Notes: generated by a model from the sequence alone, not told the origin. Shown: positions 1 through 13,799, counted from the stretch's first letter. The stretch is 22,209 nucleotides of DNA from Eimeria necatrix (GCF_000499385.1 NW_013654854.1:63212-85420); one strand, 5' to 3'. Made by a program: numbers and translations.

Positions 1-22
1 CTGCGCAGCACTCGGGCTGCGT

Positions 23-61
23 TTCTAGGGTTTAGGGTTTAGGGTTTAGGGTTTAGGGTTT
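23..61. repeat. Interstitial TTTAGGG array
   Basis: About five heptamers just upstream of the acceptor-like TGCTGATCAG at 66-75. Probably the 3' end of another intron of the ATPase gene whose donor lies left of the window. Confidence 0.75.
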
Positions 62-75
62 GTGCTGCTGATCAG

Positions 76-2631
<2,556 letters not shown>

Positions 2632-2646
<15 letters not shown>

Positions 2647-2664
2647 ACCCTAAACCCTAAACCC
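2632..2664. repeat. CCCTAAA array supplying the ATPase stop codon
   Basis: Four to five heptamers. The ATPase frame runs into it as Pro-Asn-Pro-Lys-Pro-stop. A seven-base unit containing TAA puts a stop in every frame every 21 bases, so this may be a real C terminus or readthrough of an unrecognised donor a little upstream. Confidence 0.8.
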
Positions 2665-2881
2665 TTCAAGAAAAAGAATCCACAAAATGTTGCATGCAGC
2701 TGGCGCGCCAGAGCAGCAGCAAACCCCAAAAGAGTCAAATGCAGCAGCACAAGAGACCTTCAGCCTCTCTTTGCTTCTGAGCTGCTGCTCCCTGGCTGCT
2801 GCTGCTGCTGCTGCTGCCTGTAGCGCTGAGCCCTTCGCAGGGCAGCAGCAGCAGCTGCTGCTGCGGGAGCGCATCTGCTCT

Positions 2882-2919
<38 letters not shown>

Positions 2920-3113
2920 AGTGCTTTGCTGCTGCTGCGCCTGCGGCGGCACACAAAGTCTGACAGCTTCTCGGGTGTCTATACACCCCGCTGCTGCCTG
3001 CATCTGGGAATTATTTGGATTTGAATTAATTAATTATTTAATTAATTAATTAATTATTATTTAATTAATCAATTAATTGTTTTCAATTGAAAACAATTTG
3101 CTGCTGCGCCAGC
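2647..3113. other. Convergent intergenic region
   Basis: Lies between the 3' end of the plus-strand ATPase and the stop of the minus-strand membrane protein. It holds CTG runs (about 2797-2818 and 2885-2920), an AT-rich block of TTAA units (3010-3080) and a 24-bp palindrome. No gene is supported. Confidence 0.6.
3075..3098. repeat. 24-bp perfect palindrome downstream of the minus-strand gene
   Basis: Half-site AATTGTTTTCAA is followed directly by its exact reverse complement. It lies about 15 bases past the stop of the minus-strand gene and next to TTAA repeats. It could form a 3' hairpin or cruciform; function unknown. Confidence 0.7.
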
Positions 3114-3215
3114 TCATGGCTTCCCGGCCCGCTGCACCTGCTGGCCTGCAGCCTTCTCGTCTTTTGCTGCTGCTGCAGCAGCACCAAACCACGGGAACCA
3201 CCCCGAGGACTTCTT

Positions 3216-3258
<43 letters not shown>

Positions 3259-3791
3259 GCTGCTGGCCTCTTTGCTGCTGCCTGCTGCTGCTCCTTCCTG
3301 TCCATTTCCAGCAGCCTGCGGCGCACCTTCTCCGGGTCGGGGCGGCCCTTGCGCTGCTGGTTCTTTTTCTCTGCTGCTGCTGCTGCTGCTGCTGCTTTGT
3401 CCTTTGCTGCTGCTGCAGCTTCTGCTGCTTCCTCCCCCTGCCCCCTCTTCTTCGCCGAGTTCAGCCGCAGCAGCAAATAAAGCCCCAGCAGCAGCATTGC
3501 TGTCTGCATGAAGTAGTTCCGCATTGCAGTGCGGCTGCGGGCAGAAGCAATTGCTGCAGCAACAGGATCTGCTGCTGCTGCTGCTGCTGCACCTTGGAGG
3601 TCTGCTTCGGGCTGCCCCAGGAGGGGCCCCTCGAGGGACACGGGGGCCCCTGCTGCAGCAGCAGCAGCAGCAGCAGCAGCAGCGTCGCCCCTCATGTACA
3701 GGGAGGGCACGCTGCTGCCAGTCACCACCACTGTGCGCTCTTGCTGCACTGCAGCAGCGCCGCCTGCTGTGCCCAGGAAGTCGCGGCCTGC

Positions 3792-3829
<38 letters not shown>

Positions 3830-3902
3830 CAACAGCCAGCAGCCGCAGCGCCAGAGCTGCGGTGTATCCGCAGCTCCTTGGACCAGTCCCATAGCCTCGC
3901 AT
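3114..3902 (-). CDS. Ala-rich hypothetical protein with one predicted membrane segment
   Basis: A 262-residue frame starting at ATG 3902. I do not recognise the family. Visible parts in order: a hydrophobic Ala/Leu stretch near residues 14-37; TVVVTGSSVPSLYMRGD; poly-Ala runs; a likely transmembrane helix YFMQTAMLLLGLYLLL (about residues 129-144) preceded by Arg and followed by RLNSAKKRG; then a charged tail with PDPEKVRRRLLEMDRKEQ, a Gln run and KKSSGWFPWFG near the end. The non-repeat patches before and after the helix look like real coding sequence, which separates this frame from its shadows. An in-frame stop lies just upstream of the ATG. A good minus-strand acceptor (pyrimidine tract then CTGCAG, about 3932-3957) suggests a 5'UTR intron or an upstream exon. 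Single-pass topology is an inference. Confidence 0.5.
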
Positions 3903-3997
3903 CCCGATTCAGGTGTATAGGCAGCTCCCAGCTGCAGCAAAAAGAAAAAGCAATTTAAAAAGGAGAACGCCACCGAGGGGCTGCGGCTCGGCGCTCC

Positions 3998-4036
<39 letters not shown>

Positions 4037-4200
4037 AGTGAGCGGCAAAGAAAGGAGGAGGCAGGGGCTGCGAGCGGCCAAGGACTCTCAAAACCCTCAA
4101 ATTAGGAAAAGCTTTTAAACACAGATTCTAAACAACTGCTGCTTCCGTGTTGGCGGCTCCACCAGAGGGCCTGGGCCTTACAGAGGAGCAGCAGCAGCAC

Positions 4201-4247
<47 letters not shown>

Positions 4248-4883
4248 TCACTGCGCCGAGAGCGCTCACTGCGGAGCTGCGTGCCTTTGCCGCTAAACCC
4301 TTTTCTTCCTTTTTCTTTTTAAATCTCCAAATTAAATTTCAATAAATGAGAAAATTTCAAAGAAACAAAACCAGCAGCAGCAGCAGCAGCAGCGCAGCAG
4401 CAGCAGACCCCACACTGCCCGGCCCCTGCGGTGCGCAGTGTGTGGCGGCCCTGCCTTCTCTTGTCTTAGCTGAGCAGCAAATTAGAATTGAAGCAGCACT
4501 GTGCAGCAGCAGCAGCTCCTCTGCAGCAAGCCTTGGGGGCCAGACGTGCTGCTGCTGCTGCTCCGTGCTGCTGCAGCACGAGCTGCTGCCACTTCACTCT
4601 AGTGGACTTTATTAGGGGGCCCTTTTGCTGCAGTAGGGTTTTAGTCTGGGCCCGAAAGCTGCAGCAGCAAAGCCCAGGAGCAAGCCCCGCAGGGGCCCGA
4701 GGCCGTGCAGCAGCAGCAGCAGCAATCCTGCTGCTGCTGCAGCAGCAGCAGCAGCAGGAGCAGCCTAAAGCTGCTGCAGCGCAGCGGCAGCGGCCCCCAC
4801 GGGGCAGCCTGAAAGTGGCCGCAAGTGCTGCTGCTTATGGGGGAGACGCAGCCTTTGCTGCCTCGAGCTGCTTCTGCACTTTG

Positions 4884-4928
4884 CTGCTGCGCATGCAGCT
4901 GCTGCGCATGCAGCTGCTGCGCATGCAA
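4884..4928. repeat. Three tandem copies of a 15-bp unit
   Basis: Unit CTGCTGCGCATGCAG repeated three times, the last with one terminal mismatch. It contains the palindrome GCATGC, which also builds the larger minisatellite at 15385-15800. Confidence 0.85.
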
Positions 4929-5253
4929 GGCCAAAAGCTCCACTGCTGCGGGCTGCTGCTGCGGGCTGCTGCTGCGGCTGCTGCTGCAGCAGGGGCCCCT
5001 GCTGCATGCAACATTTTAGTGTTTGGACTGGCCCGAGGGGGGCCCCTTGGGGAAGTTCGGGGTTTGTTTGTGGCATTTAAAAGGGAAAGCATGGAAGCAA
5101 ATTTAATTCTTTTTTCCAATTTTGCTGCTGAAGCTGCTGCAGCAAATCAAAAACCATTTAAATGCACTTCACAAAAAAAAGAAAATGCGGAGAAGTCCTG
5201 CAGCCTTTGCTGGAACTGCCCTGCAGGCCATTGCGGGGGTCTTCAGAAAAGAA

Positions 5254-5346
5254 TCCTCAGAAGGCCTCAAATAGATTTATTTCAAATTTCATTTAAATAA
5301 AAGATTCCTCAGAAGGCCTCAAATAGATTTATTTCAAATTTCATTT
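5254..5346. repeat. Direct duplication, 41-bp identical copies 52 bp apart
   Basis: Copies at 5254-5294 and 5306-5346 both begin TCCTCAGAAGGCCTCAAATA and end TTTCATTT. They sit at the change from CAG-rich to AT-rich sequence. A recent tandem duplication is the simplest reading. Confidence 0.85.
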
Positions 5347-5350
5347 TTCT

Positions 5351-6894
5351 TTTTTCTGAAAAAAAGAAAAAATTAATTCTTCAGCTCAGCTTTAATGCAA
5401 AGTGCTTCTGCCTACAGTTGAGCCCAGTGCTTAATGTGTTTGCCAAATGCTTCATCAGTGTTTTTAATTCAAAAAGAAGAAACTCTTTGGAGAGAAAAGA
5501 ATAAATAATTAATTATTTTAAAACAATATAATGGAGAAAAGGCGAAAAATGAATGGCGGAGGCAGAAGTGCACTGTCTGTATTCGAATTTAAATTTTTAT
5601 TTGCATTTTTTTCCAGTTTTCTTTTTCTTGTTTTTCTCCCCTTTGATTTTATCTTTTCCACTTGTCTCATTTGCCACTTTCCTTCTTTATTTATCTCATT
5701 GCTGATTCATTTCTTTTCTTTTTCCAGGAATTGCGTTTCCCTTTTTTCTGTTTTACTTTATTTCTTTCTTCACTAATTTTCTGCCTCCCCAGAGCCTCTG
5801 AGACTCCCACTGGCCGGCGCTTCTTTTATTCAATTGGAACTTTTAGTCCAAATGGTCTTTTTGTTTTTTTTTCAAATTACACTTTTGCCGTTTTGAAAAA
5901 GAAAGGGGCCCCCGGGGCCCCCGGGCCAGCTGGTGGGATTGGGGGCCCCCGCGCGGCTGGCGAAGAAGTTTGGGGAGCACTCAGCTATCGGATTCTTTTG
6001 CAATTAGCATTTGATTTATTTAAATCTGATTTCTAATTTATTTCATTTATCACACCACTCTCCTGTTATAGTGAATAAAAGTCTGCAAGACAGAAGGATC
6101 CCTTTGAGCGGGGCAGCAGTTAAGAACAAGAAAGGCAAAAAGGACAACTGCAGCAGCAGAAAAAGCAAGAGAGCATCTCTTGTCGCATGCATCTTCTGCA
6201 GCAACTGTTGCTGCGCCCCACAAGCAAGCGAGCTGCGGCGGCCCCACAGCAGCGCAGCAGTCCTGGCCGCTGCCTTTTGGGGCCCCCTCCAAATAAGGCC
6301 TCAAAGTGCATGCAGCCTTTTTGCTGCAGCAGGGGGCCCCCCGCCTGCTGCTGGCGACTCCAGCAGCAGGCTGGGGGCCCTCTTGCTGCTGCCTGCTGCT
6401 CTCTCAAAGCCCCGATTTGGGTTTTAGAGTTAAAGACAGATCTTGCTGCGCTGCGGAAAGCCCCTGAGGGACTTTTGCTTCACTTGCTGCTGCGCCTTCT
6501 GTGGAAATGCTGCTGCAGCGAAATGAACTTGACGCAATTTGGCGTTTTTTGTCTCTTTAGATCTCACTCTAGATCTGCAGCTGGGCTTGCCTAGAACTGC
6601 TGCCTAAAGGCTCCACTTGTTAGTTTTTAATGTTTAAATATCTTTTTCACTTGGCCTCAAACTTCAAAGAAGTGGACTTGTTCTCTCCTGGCTGCAGCGC
6701 AGCAGCTCTTACCAGCTGCAGCAAAGCCCAATTATCGCCCAAGGACAAAGTCCCTTTGCTTTTCAGTTTTTTTATTTTTCTCAAATTCTCTTTCCGAATT
6801 GAAATTATACTCTGAGAGACCGAAGGCCGTTTCTGGCCGCCCCCAAATGCTGCGCAGCCCCGCTGGGCTCTTTGCCCCCAGCTGGGCTGCAGAA
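5351..6894. other. No supported gene: AT- and pyrimidine-rich sequence with GC-rich islands
   Basis: Contains a plus-strand pyrimidine-rich block (about 5580-5790), GGGGCCCC islands near 5905-5945, 6280 and 6327, and short CAG clusters. Open frames here are Phe/Leu/Ser-rich products of T-rich DNA and show no recognisable motif. Confidence 0.5.
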
Positions 6895-7393
6895 GATAAG
6901 GAGACAATTTCCGGGAAAAGAGACAAAAAGAGACAGAGACAATCTTCTGATAAGAGACAAAAAAGAGACAGAGACAATTTCTGAGGTAAGAGACAATAAA
7001 GAGACAGAGACAATTTTCTGATGAGAGACAATCAGAGACAGGGACAATGTTCTGAGATAAGAGACAATGAAGAGACAAAGACAATTTCTGAGATAAGAGA
7101 CAGTAAAAAGACAAAGACAATTTTCTGAGATGAGAGAGAGTGAGGAGACAGAGACAATTTTCTGAGATAAGGGAGAGTGAAGAGACAGAGACAATTTTCA
7201 TGAGAGAAAAGATATTGAGGAGACAAAGACAATTTTCATGAGGGAAGAAATATTGAGGAGACAGAGACAGTTTTCTGGAAAGAAGAGTGATAATGAAGAG
7301 ACAGAGACAGCTTTCAGGAGATAAGAGACACTGAGGAGACAGAGACAGTTTTCTGGGGATAAGAGAGGCAGTGAGGAGACAGAGACAGCCATA
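6895..7393. repeat. GAGACA minisatellite, about 14 diverged units
   Basis: Units of roughly 33-37 bp built on GAGACAGAGACAATTTTCTG followed by AGATAAGAGACAATGA-like sequence. Unit length and sequence drift along the array. The left end contains GAGACAAAAAGAGAC, the reverse complement of the GTCTC/TTTTT pattern in the intron at 14795-15383. Confidence 0.9.
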
Positions 7394-8300
7394 AGAGGAA
7401 AACTTTATTCTTTTTGAAAACATAAAAGCTCTTAACTCCCCCAAACCCCATTTTGGGGTTTGTGTCCCTGGCTGTGGAGAGAGAGAAAAGGGTAAGTTTG
7501 ATTCCTCGCTGAAAACACTCAATGTTCAAAACTTCGAAAACTTTCCCAAGTCACTCCACAGAAACCACGGGCCTTCTGTCTCCGTGATTACCCCACTAGA
7601 GGCTGCAAGCCCCATTCAGTGCATGCGTTGCAGCTGCTGAACTTTCAGCAAAAAGAAAAGGAAAATCTTTTCTCACTTCTGGGTCCCGGAGTTCCCAGTT
7701 TGAAGTGCAAGTGCTTGAGTTTTCCGGCAAGCGCAGACAGTCTTGAGTTTCCAAAAAGGCATTTATGAGTTTTTAAAAAATAACTTTTCAAAGAACTTGC
7801 CAAGCAAGACCAAGTCAAATGTCTTTTTCTTTATTTGTTCATTTGCTTCTCAAGCGAGACAAGAGCAGCAACAAGGCCCCGCTGAATGAATTGGCTCCCG
7901 TTTTAGAGCCTTGGAGTTTTAAAATGTTTATCTTTTTAAAAAGTTTTTTATTTTTCAAATAGAAGTGAAGGCCCCACTGTATTGGCTGTGGCACAAGAAG
8001 GCAATTAAATGTTTTCTGAGGCTCATTTAGAAATAAGATTCTTCAGATTTGCACAAGACCTTTCAAAATAATTAAATTAATTTTATTCAAGAAAGAGCCC
8101 TTTATCAGTTTAATCTTTCTTCTTTCTTCAAATCAGAAAAGAACACAAAACCACTTTCGGCCAAGTTGCAATCTTTAGCAACTTGCAGCAACTAAATGGC
8201 ACCAGAAAAAACATTAAGAAGTTCCGGATCTTTTTTACTTTCTTATTTTTTTAGATTTTAAATGCTTTAACACTTCCTTTTATCCCAAACAATCCCAAAT
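7394..8300. other. No gene seen: AT-rich sequence
   Basis: No long frame with protein-like composition. The one local structure noted is a perfect 9-bp stem with a 3-base loop at 7442-7462 (CAAACCCCA, TTT, TGGGGTTTG), built from a TTTGGGG-type unit and its complement. Confidence 0.5.
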
Positions 8301-8778
8301 GAATAAAAGCGACTTCAGACTCAGGCGCATGCAAGCCAGCAGCAAGGAAGAAGCAAATGGACAAATTTGCTGCTACTGCCGGAAGCTGCATTTTGCTGCT
8401 GGGCCCCAGAGGGGGGCCCCGGGGTTTAGCCTGGAGCAGCAGGAAGTCAAAAGTTTCGAAAATTCAAAAAGCTTTCTTTTGCTTTTCTGTAAAATAGTCA
8501 TTAGAGACAAAAAGAAACAAATTCTGGCCAAGAGCTGCTCCTCCTGCAGGGCCTCGCTGATAGCAGCAGCAAGGCCCTCTTGCTGCAGCACTTGCTGCTG
8601 CTTTAGGGGCCCCCTGCAGCTGCTATAGGGGCCCCTGGGGCCCCCGGGGGCCCAGGGGCCCCCGGGGACCCAGCCAGACGGCCAGAAGCGGGCAGCAGCC
8701 GCCCCTGCTGCTGCTGCAGCCTTTCCCCCCATATTTTGGTCTAAACTTTAAGTGTTCACTCGAGCAGCTTCTCCTGTA

Positions 8779-8812
<34 letters not shown>

Positions 8813-8940
8813 CGGGAAACAGCAACTGGGGCTTTGCTGCAGAACTGCGGCTAGAGCCCACGACTTGGGCTGAGAGGTGTCTCCTTTGCTGCGTGTGGGG
8901 CCAGCTGCCACTCCCGCTGCACGTTTCGGTGGTCCTCAAT

Positions 8941-8972
<32 letters not shown>

Positions 8973-9143
8973 GAGCAGCAGCAAAAGCAGCAGCAGCGGC
9001 AGCAGCAGCAGCAACAGCAGCAGCAGACAACTGTTCTTTCCTCCTGTAGCTGTTTCAGCTAAATGCTCAGAGCTTGGTGCCCTCAGCAGTGGAAGAGACA
9101 GTAAGTGACCTCGAAGTCCCTTGAGCTGCATCGCTGGCGAAAG

Positions 9144-9178
<35 letters not shown>

Positions 9179-9299
9179 GGCAGCAACTGCAGCAGCAACG
9201 GCAAAAACAATTGCAGTAGCATCTGCAGCAACTGCTACAGCAGCAGCGGCAACTGTTACAGCAGCGGATGATCCTGTTGCTGTCGCTGGTTCTGGAAGG

Positions 9300-9338
<39 letters not shown>

Positions 9339-9765
9339 AACCGCCACCCAGTGTGGGGTGTCCCGCGAGGGGCAGAGAGACAGGAAGTCCGAAGAAGCGC
9401 AACAAAGGGCAAGTGGTGCAGCAGCAGCTGCTGCAGCAGCAACAGCTGCAGCAGCAACAACAGCAGCAGCAGCAGCAAGAGACGCAGTAGACCCGTGAGG
9501 CCCCACCATCAAGGGGCGCTGCTGTAACAACACAGTGGCGGTGTTGCTGCTGCGCTGCTAAACCCTAAACCACAAGCCCTGAAGGCCATTACTTAAACTC
9601 CAAACCCTAAACCCTAAACCCTAGCAAGAAGTCGTTTAACGCAGCTGCAGCAGCGACGACGAGGGGCCCCCCCCGAGAACAGCAGCAGCAGCCTTCGCTG
9701 CTGCTGCTGCTGCCTGCTGCGGCTGCTGTCTTTGTTGTGTCTCCTGTCTGTTTGTTAAATTGGTA
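8301..9765. other. No supported gene: CAG/CTG runs, GGGGCCC island and CCCTAAA units
   Basis: A GGGGCCCC/CCCGGGGG-rich island lies at about 8602-8675, CAG runs at 8940-9030, a CTG run at 9148-9177, a CAG run at 9303-9336, and CCCTAAA units at 9560-9623. Frames on both strands are open through the runs and neither is convincing. Upstream exons of the large plus-strand gene could lie here. Confidence 0.45.
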
Positions 9766-10023
9766 ATGCATTTGTGTTTAGGGTTTTCTGCTGCTTGTCC
9801 TATTCGCGTTGCTGCAGCAGCTGCTTCTCTGCTGCTGCTGCTCTTCCCCGGCGCCTCCGCCCTGCTGCTGCCGTTCGCTGGGTGCTGCAGCAGCAGCAGC
9901 AGCAAGAACGACAGCAGCAAGTACCTCTTTTTGTCTCTTTTTCTCTTTAATTGCTGCTGGACATACACCAGGGCCCCCCTGCTGCAGCAGCAAACCGGCA
10001 CCACTGCCAACTCGGGGGGCCCT

Positions 10024-10064
<41 letters not shown>

Positions 10065-10142
10065 CACCTCAGTTGGACAACAGGACATCTTGCTCACCGG
10101 ATACAAACAGCTGTACGCGGTGCCGGTGGCAGCAACAACAAG

Positions 10143-10176
<34 letters not shown>

Positions 10177-10280
10177 CGAGGGCAGGTTCTTGGGAGTAAC
10201 GGCGCTGCGACTTCCCCCCCAATGTTGCCTCTCCCAACCTGCAGCAGCAGCAGCAGCACCACCGCCACATCCACCTTGAG

Positions 10281-10328
<48 letters not shown>

Positions 10329-10342
10329 GGATGCCGTCTGAG
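9766..10342 (+). CDS. Possible 5' exons of the large PHD-finger gene
   Basis: Low-confidence call. One plus-strand frame starts at ATG 9766 (MHLCLGFSAACPIRV) and carries non-repeat patches such as TTSVGQQDILLTGYKQLYAV between poly-Ala and poly-Ser runs. At about 9921-9971 a GTACCT donor, a strong pyrimidine tract and an ACACCAG acceptor could mark a 51-bp intron that keeps the frame. The frame stops at about 10341. The next exon is in another frame, so an intron or a triplet-run slip must lie near 10334-10394. A minus-strand frame overlaps completely (9636-10457). I prefer the plus strand because of the splice-like tract and the continuing gene downstream. Confidence 0.25.
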
Positions 10343-10394
10343 TGCCACGGCGGCCCCTCGGGGTCCCCTTCTGCCTGCGGCGCTGCTGCTGCAG

Positions 10395-10949
10395 CAGCAG
10401 CAGGAGAAAGCGAAGAAGAGCTTTTCTGGCAGCAAAAAGACACGCAGTACTTTTCAAAAGTGCATCCGCAGCTGCTGCAGCTGCTGCAGCAGCACCAGCA
10501 GCAAAGCAGTCAGTTCATTGAGTTTGCTGTGCCCCTGCTGACGGAAAGAAGCAAGCGCCACCAGCAGCAGCAGCGGCACCTGCAGCAGCAGCAGCAACTG
10601 TTGCAGCAGCAGCAGGAGCGAGGGGAGCAGCAGCAACGGCAAGTGCTGCAGCAGCAGCAGCTGCTGCAGCAAGCGGCAGTGCAAACAGTGTCGCTGCTGC
10701 TGTCTCCTGAAGACATTTCAGCAGCAGCAGGAGACAGTGCACTTCCGAAGACGGAGGAGGACGAGGAGCAGCAGCTGCTGCAGCAGCTGGAGAAGCTGCA
10801 GCAAGAGCTGCAGCAGGAGCAGCAAAAGCATCAGAAGGAGCAGCAGCTGCGGCAGCAGCAGCAGCAGCAGCAAGCCCGCGCAGCTGGCAGCACTGCGTAC
10901 GCCCATGGGGCGGAGAAGCGAGAGTACACTGGTCTTCCCGCGGAAGCTG

Positions 10950-10990
<41 letters not shown>

Positions 10991-11058
10991 GGGCCCGGAG
11001 CTGGCGCAGCAGCAGCTGCTGAGCAGCTGCCGCGTCGCGCCGCGTCGTCTCCGCGCGG

Positions 11059-11093
<35 letters not shown>

Positions 11094-12134
11094 TGCGAGC
11101 TGCTGCAGCGCGGTGTGCGCGGAGTCGAGCGTGTTCTGGTGGCTGCCGGTGTCGCGCAGCCCCGGGCTGCAGCAGCTGCTGCACCACCAGCAGCTGCTGC
11201 TGCATGCGCCTTACCAAACGAGAGACACGGGAGTGGCTTACAGGGAAAAGGAGACAGCAGCAGCAGCAAACTCTTTAATTGATTTAATTGTTAAGAAAAA
11301 GCCAGCAGCAACTCAGCGGCTGCAGCGGCGCCACGCGGCCGCCGGCCGCAGCTGCAGCAGCAGCAGCAGCAGCAGCGCCGCGCAGCAGCGCGCCGGCAGC
11401 AGCAGCGCCAAGCCCGACCCCGCTGCTGCTGCTGCTGCTGCTGCTGCAGCAGCAGCAGCAGAAGATGACGCTGCATGCGAAGCTGTCTTCGACCCGCTGG
11501 TTAACAAAAAGTGGCAGGGGCAGCTGCTGCCTCAGGTGTATGTACACCCCCCCCCAGACGGCGCCGTGCTGTCGCTGCTGCTGCCTCCAGCTGTCACTGC
11601 AGCAGACTTTCCTGCTGCTCTCGACGACTGCAGCAGCGTGGACGAGCTGCTGGCTCTTGTTGCTGCTGCTGCGCAGCAGCAGCAGCAGCCCCCGCAGCCA
11701 GCAGCCTCCCCCGACGCTCCCGCTGCTGCTGCCGCTGCTGCTGCTGCTGCTGCTGCTGCCCCGCCTCCTGCGGCCAACGCAGCCGCGCCACTAGTCAAGG
11801 CGGAGTGGGACCAGCAGCAGCAGCAGCAGCAGCAGCAGGGAGATGCAGCAGCAGCAGCAGCAGCAAGCGTCTCCACGACGCTGCTGCCTCTCCCACAAGT
11901 GCTCTGCGGGCCGACGCCGGTGTGGCTCTCCCCGCGCCCAGCTGCAGCAGCAGCAGCAGCAGAAAATGGTAGCAGTAGCAGTAGCAGCAGCAGCAGCTGC
12001 AGCAGCAGCAGCAGCAGCAGCAGCAGCTGCAGCAGCAGCAGCAGCGACGACGAGACACTTCTTCCGGTGTACGCGCAGTCCTACATAGACAGTTTAGACG
12101 CCCGAGGGCGCGACGCCCTTTGGGCCCGCCTGGG

Positions 12135-12182
<48 letters not shown>

Positions 12183-12312
12183 GCGTGGGGAGTTGAGCCC
12201 CGACGCTGCTGCTGCTGCTGCTGCTGCTGCTGCGGACAAGATGCTGCTTCCAGTGCGTCCTGCACATGTGCTGCCGCCGCTCTTCGGCTACTATGGATCG
12301 CCGGAGGCTTGC

Positions 12313-12349
<37 letters not shown>

Positions 12350-12676
12350 TGGTGGTGTCGCCCGTGCCTCCTGCTGCAGCAAACAGCCGCCCCGAAGATG
12401 CAGCAAAACGCACAGGGATTCCCTTGGCCTTAGAGTACAACAGAGAAGCAGGTTTGCTGCTGCCGCTGCAGGGACTGGAGCTGCTGCAGCAGGAGATGCA
12501 GCGGGTTACTATTGCAGCAGCAGCAGCAACACCCACGGCTGCGGAGGCAGCAGCAGCAGCAGCAGCGGCTGGAGCAACAGCAGCAGCAAAAGCGGCAGCA
12601 GCAGCAAGTCACAGCGGCCTAGGAACGCCGCAGCAGCAACAGGCTAGCACTGAAGATGCAGCAGCAGCGGCAAGAC

Positions 12677-12708
<32 letters not shown>

Positions 12709-13466
12709 TTGGCAGATGCAGCAACGGCGGCGGCAGCGGAAACTCCAGCGGCAACAGCAGCAGCAGCAGATGCAACAGTAGCAACAACAGCAGCGGCAGC
12801 AGCAGCAGCAGCAGATGCAGATGCTGAAGCTCAAATGCTGGAATGTGCGGAAATGGACACAGACTGCGGCAAAGATCAGCAGCAGCAGCAGCAGCAAGAG
12901 CAGCAGCAGCAGCAAGAGCGGCAGCAGCAGCAAGAGCAGCAGCAGCAAATTGATTCCAAAGAGGACCTGAAGGTGCAAGTAGACAATGAGTTGGAGGAGA
13001 CGGAGACAGTTGAAAGCAAAGGACCTCAGCAGCAGCAGCAGCAGCAACCGCAGCAGCAGCAGGAGCAGGAGGAGGAGGAGCAGCAGCAGCAGCAGCAACC
13101 GCAGCAGCCGCAGGAGCAGCAGGAGGAAGAGGAGCAGCAGCAGCAGCAACCGCAGCAGCGGCAGGAGCAGCAGGAGGAGCAGCAGCAGCAGCAGGAGCAG
13201 GAGCAACAGCCGACGCGGCAGCAGCAAAAGGAGGAGCAGCAGGTCCAGCCGCAGCCGGAAGACCAGCAGCAGCAGCAGCAGACACAGCCGCAAGGCCCAG
13301 AAGAGCCACAGCAGCAAGAGCAGCAGCAGCAGCAGGAGCTGCAGCAGCAGCAGCAGCAGCTGCAGCTGTGGCAGGATTCTGAAGATGGCTGGATGGAGAC
13401 AGAAGCAGAAAACCTGACATGGCGTTTAGTTCGTCTTGCCCAGGAAAAGAGGCACATGTATGGCCA
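10395..13466 (+). other. Gln/Ala/Ser-rich N-terminal part of the large protein
   Basis: Non-repeat islands show which frame is used. Examples are ESEEELFWQQKDTQYFSKVH, SSQFIEFAVPLLTERSKRH, FDPLVNKKWQGQLLPQVYVH, LPVYAQSYIDSLDARGRDAL, VRPAHVLPPLFGYYGSPEAC, GIPLALEYNREAGLLLPLQG and ENLTWRLVRLAQEKRHMYG. They are separated by Gln, Ala and Ser runs. From 12873 to 13360 the segment is almost entirely Gln with Glu, and may form a coiled coil or disordered scaffold. No domain recognised. Confidence 0.55.
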
Positions 13467-13799
13467 GTTAGGGTTTAGGGTTTAGGGTTTAGGGTTTGGG
13501 GTTTAGGGTTTAGGGTTTAGGGTTTAGGGTTTGGGGTTTAGGGTTTTGGGCGTTTTTGCTGTGCAGCCTCAAGGACCTTATCTTGGCGGTCTCTTCAGAG
13601 CGGCGGCCGGCGCTGCAAGAATGGGCACAAGCTGAGGACGTGAGCTGCTGCTGGTGCTGTTGCTGCTGCTGCTGTTGCTGCTGCTGCTGTTGCTGCTGCT
13701 TTTGTTGCTGTTGCTGGCTTTGTTGCTGCTGTTGGTTGCTGTTGCTGGAGTTGCCGTCGCTGCGTGCGGCTTTGCTGGGTTTGTTAGCCTTTTTGTCCG

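Larger units (their letters stand above)
3903..5350. other. No supported gene: CAG/CTG-rich sequence
   Basis: Holds CTG/CAG runs (for example 4000-4036, 4202-4243 and 4374-4392), GGGGCCCC patches near 4992 and 5037, and the 5' flank of the minus-strand gene. Frames here are open only because triplet runs lack stops. The patches between runs do not keep a protein-like composition in one frame. Confidence 0.5.

Noticed and set aside
4488..5300. Plus-strand 270-codon frame with several Cys
   Set aside because: It crosses CAG runs, a 15-bp tandem repeat and GGGGCCCC patches. The Cys residues come from TGC in CTG-type runs and do not form a zinc-finger pattern.
5531..6036. Phe/Leu-rich frames that look like membrane proteins
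   Set aside because: They arise from T-rich DNA, change frame freely and lack any recognisable domain or codon pattern.
6647..7522. Minus-strand 291-codon open frame of Leu/Ser/Cys-rich repeats
   Set aside because: It follows the GAGACA minisatellite. Unit length is not a multiple of three, several overlapping frames on the minus strand stay open too, and there is no unique protein-like sequence.
8748..9533. Minus-strand 261-codon frame
   Set aside because: Mostly Leu, Ala and Cys runs from CTG repeats, with no motif; overlapping plus-strand frames are equally open.
11113..11159. A 47-bp intron between the Gln-rich exons
   Set aside because: It is phase-compatible with GTGTGC and CGCGCAG borders but very short. 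A slip in the adjacent CAG run is equally likely, so it is not listed as a feature.
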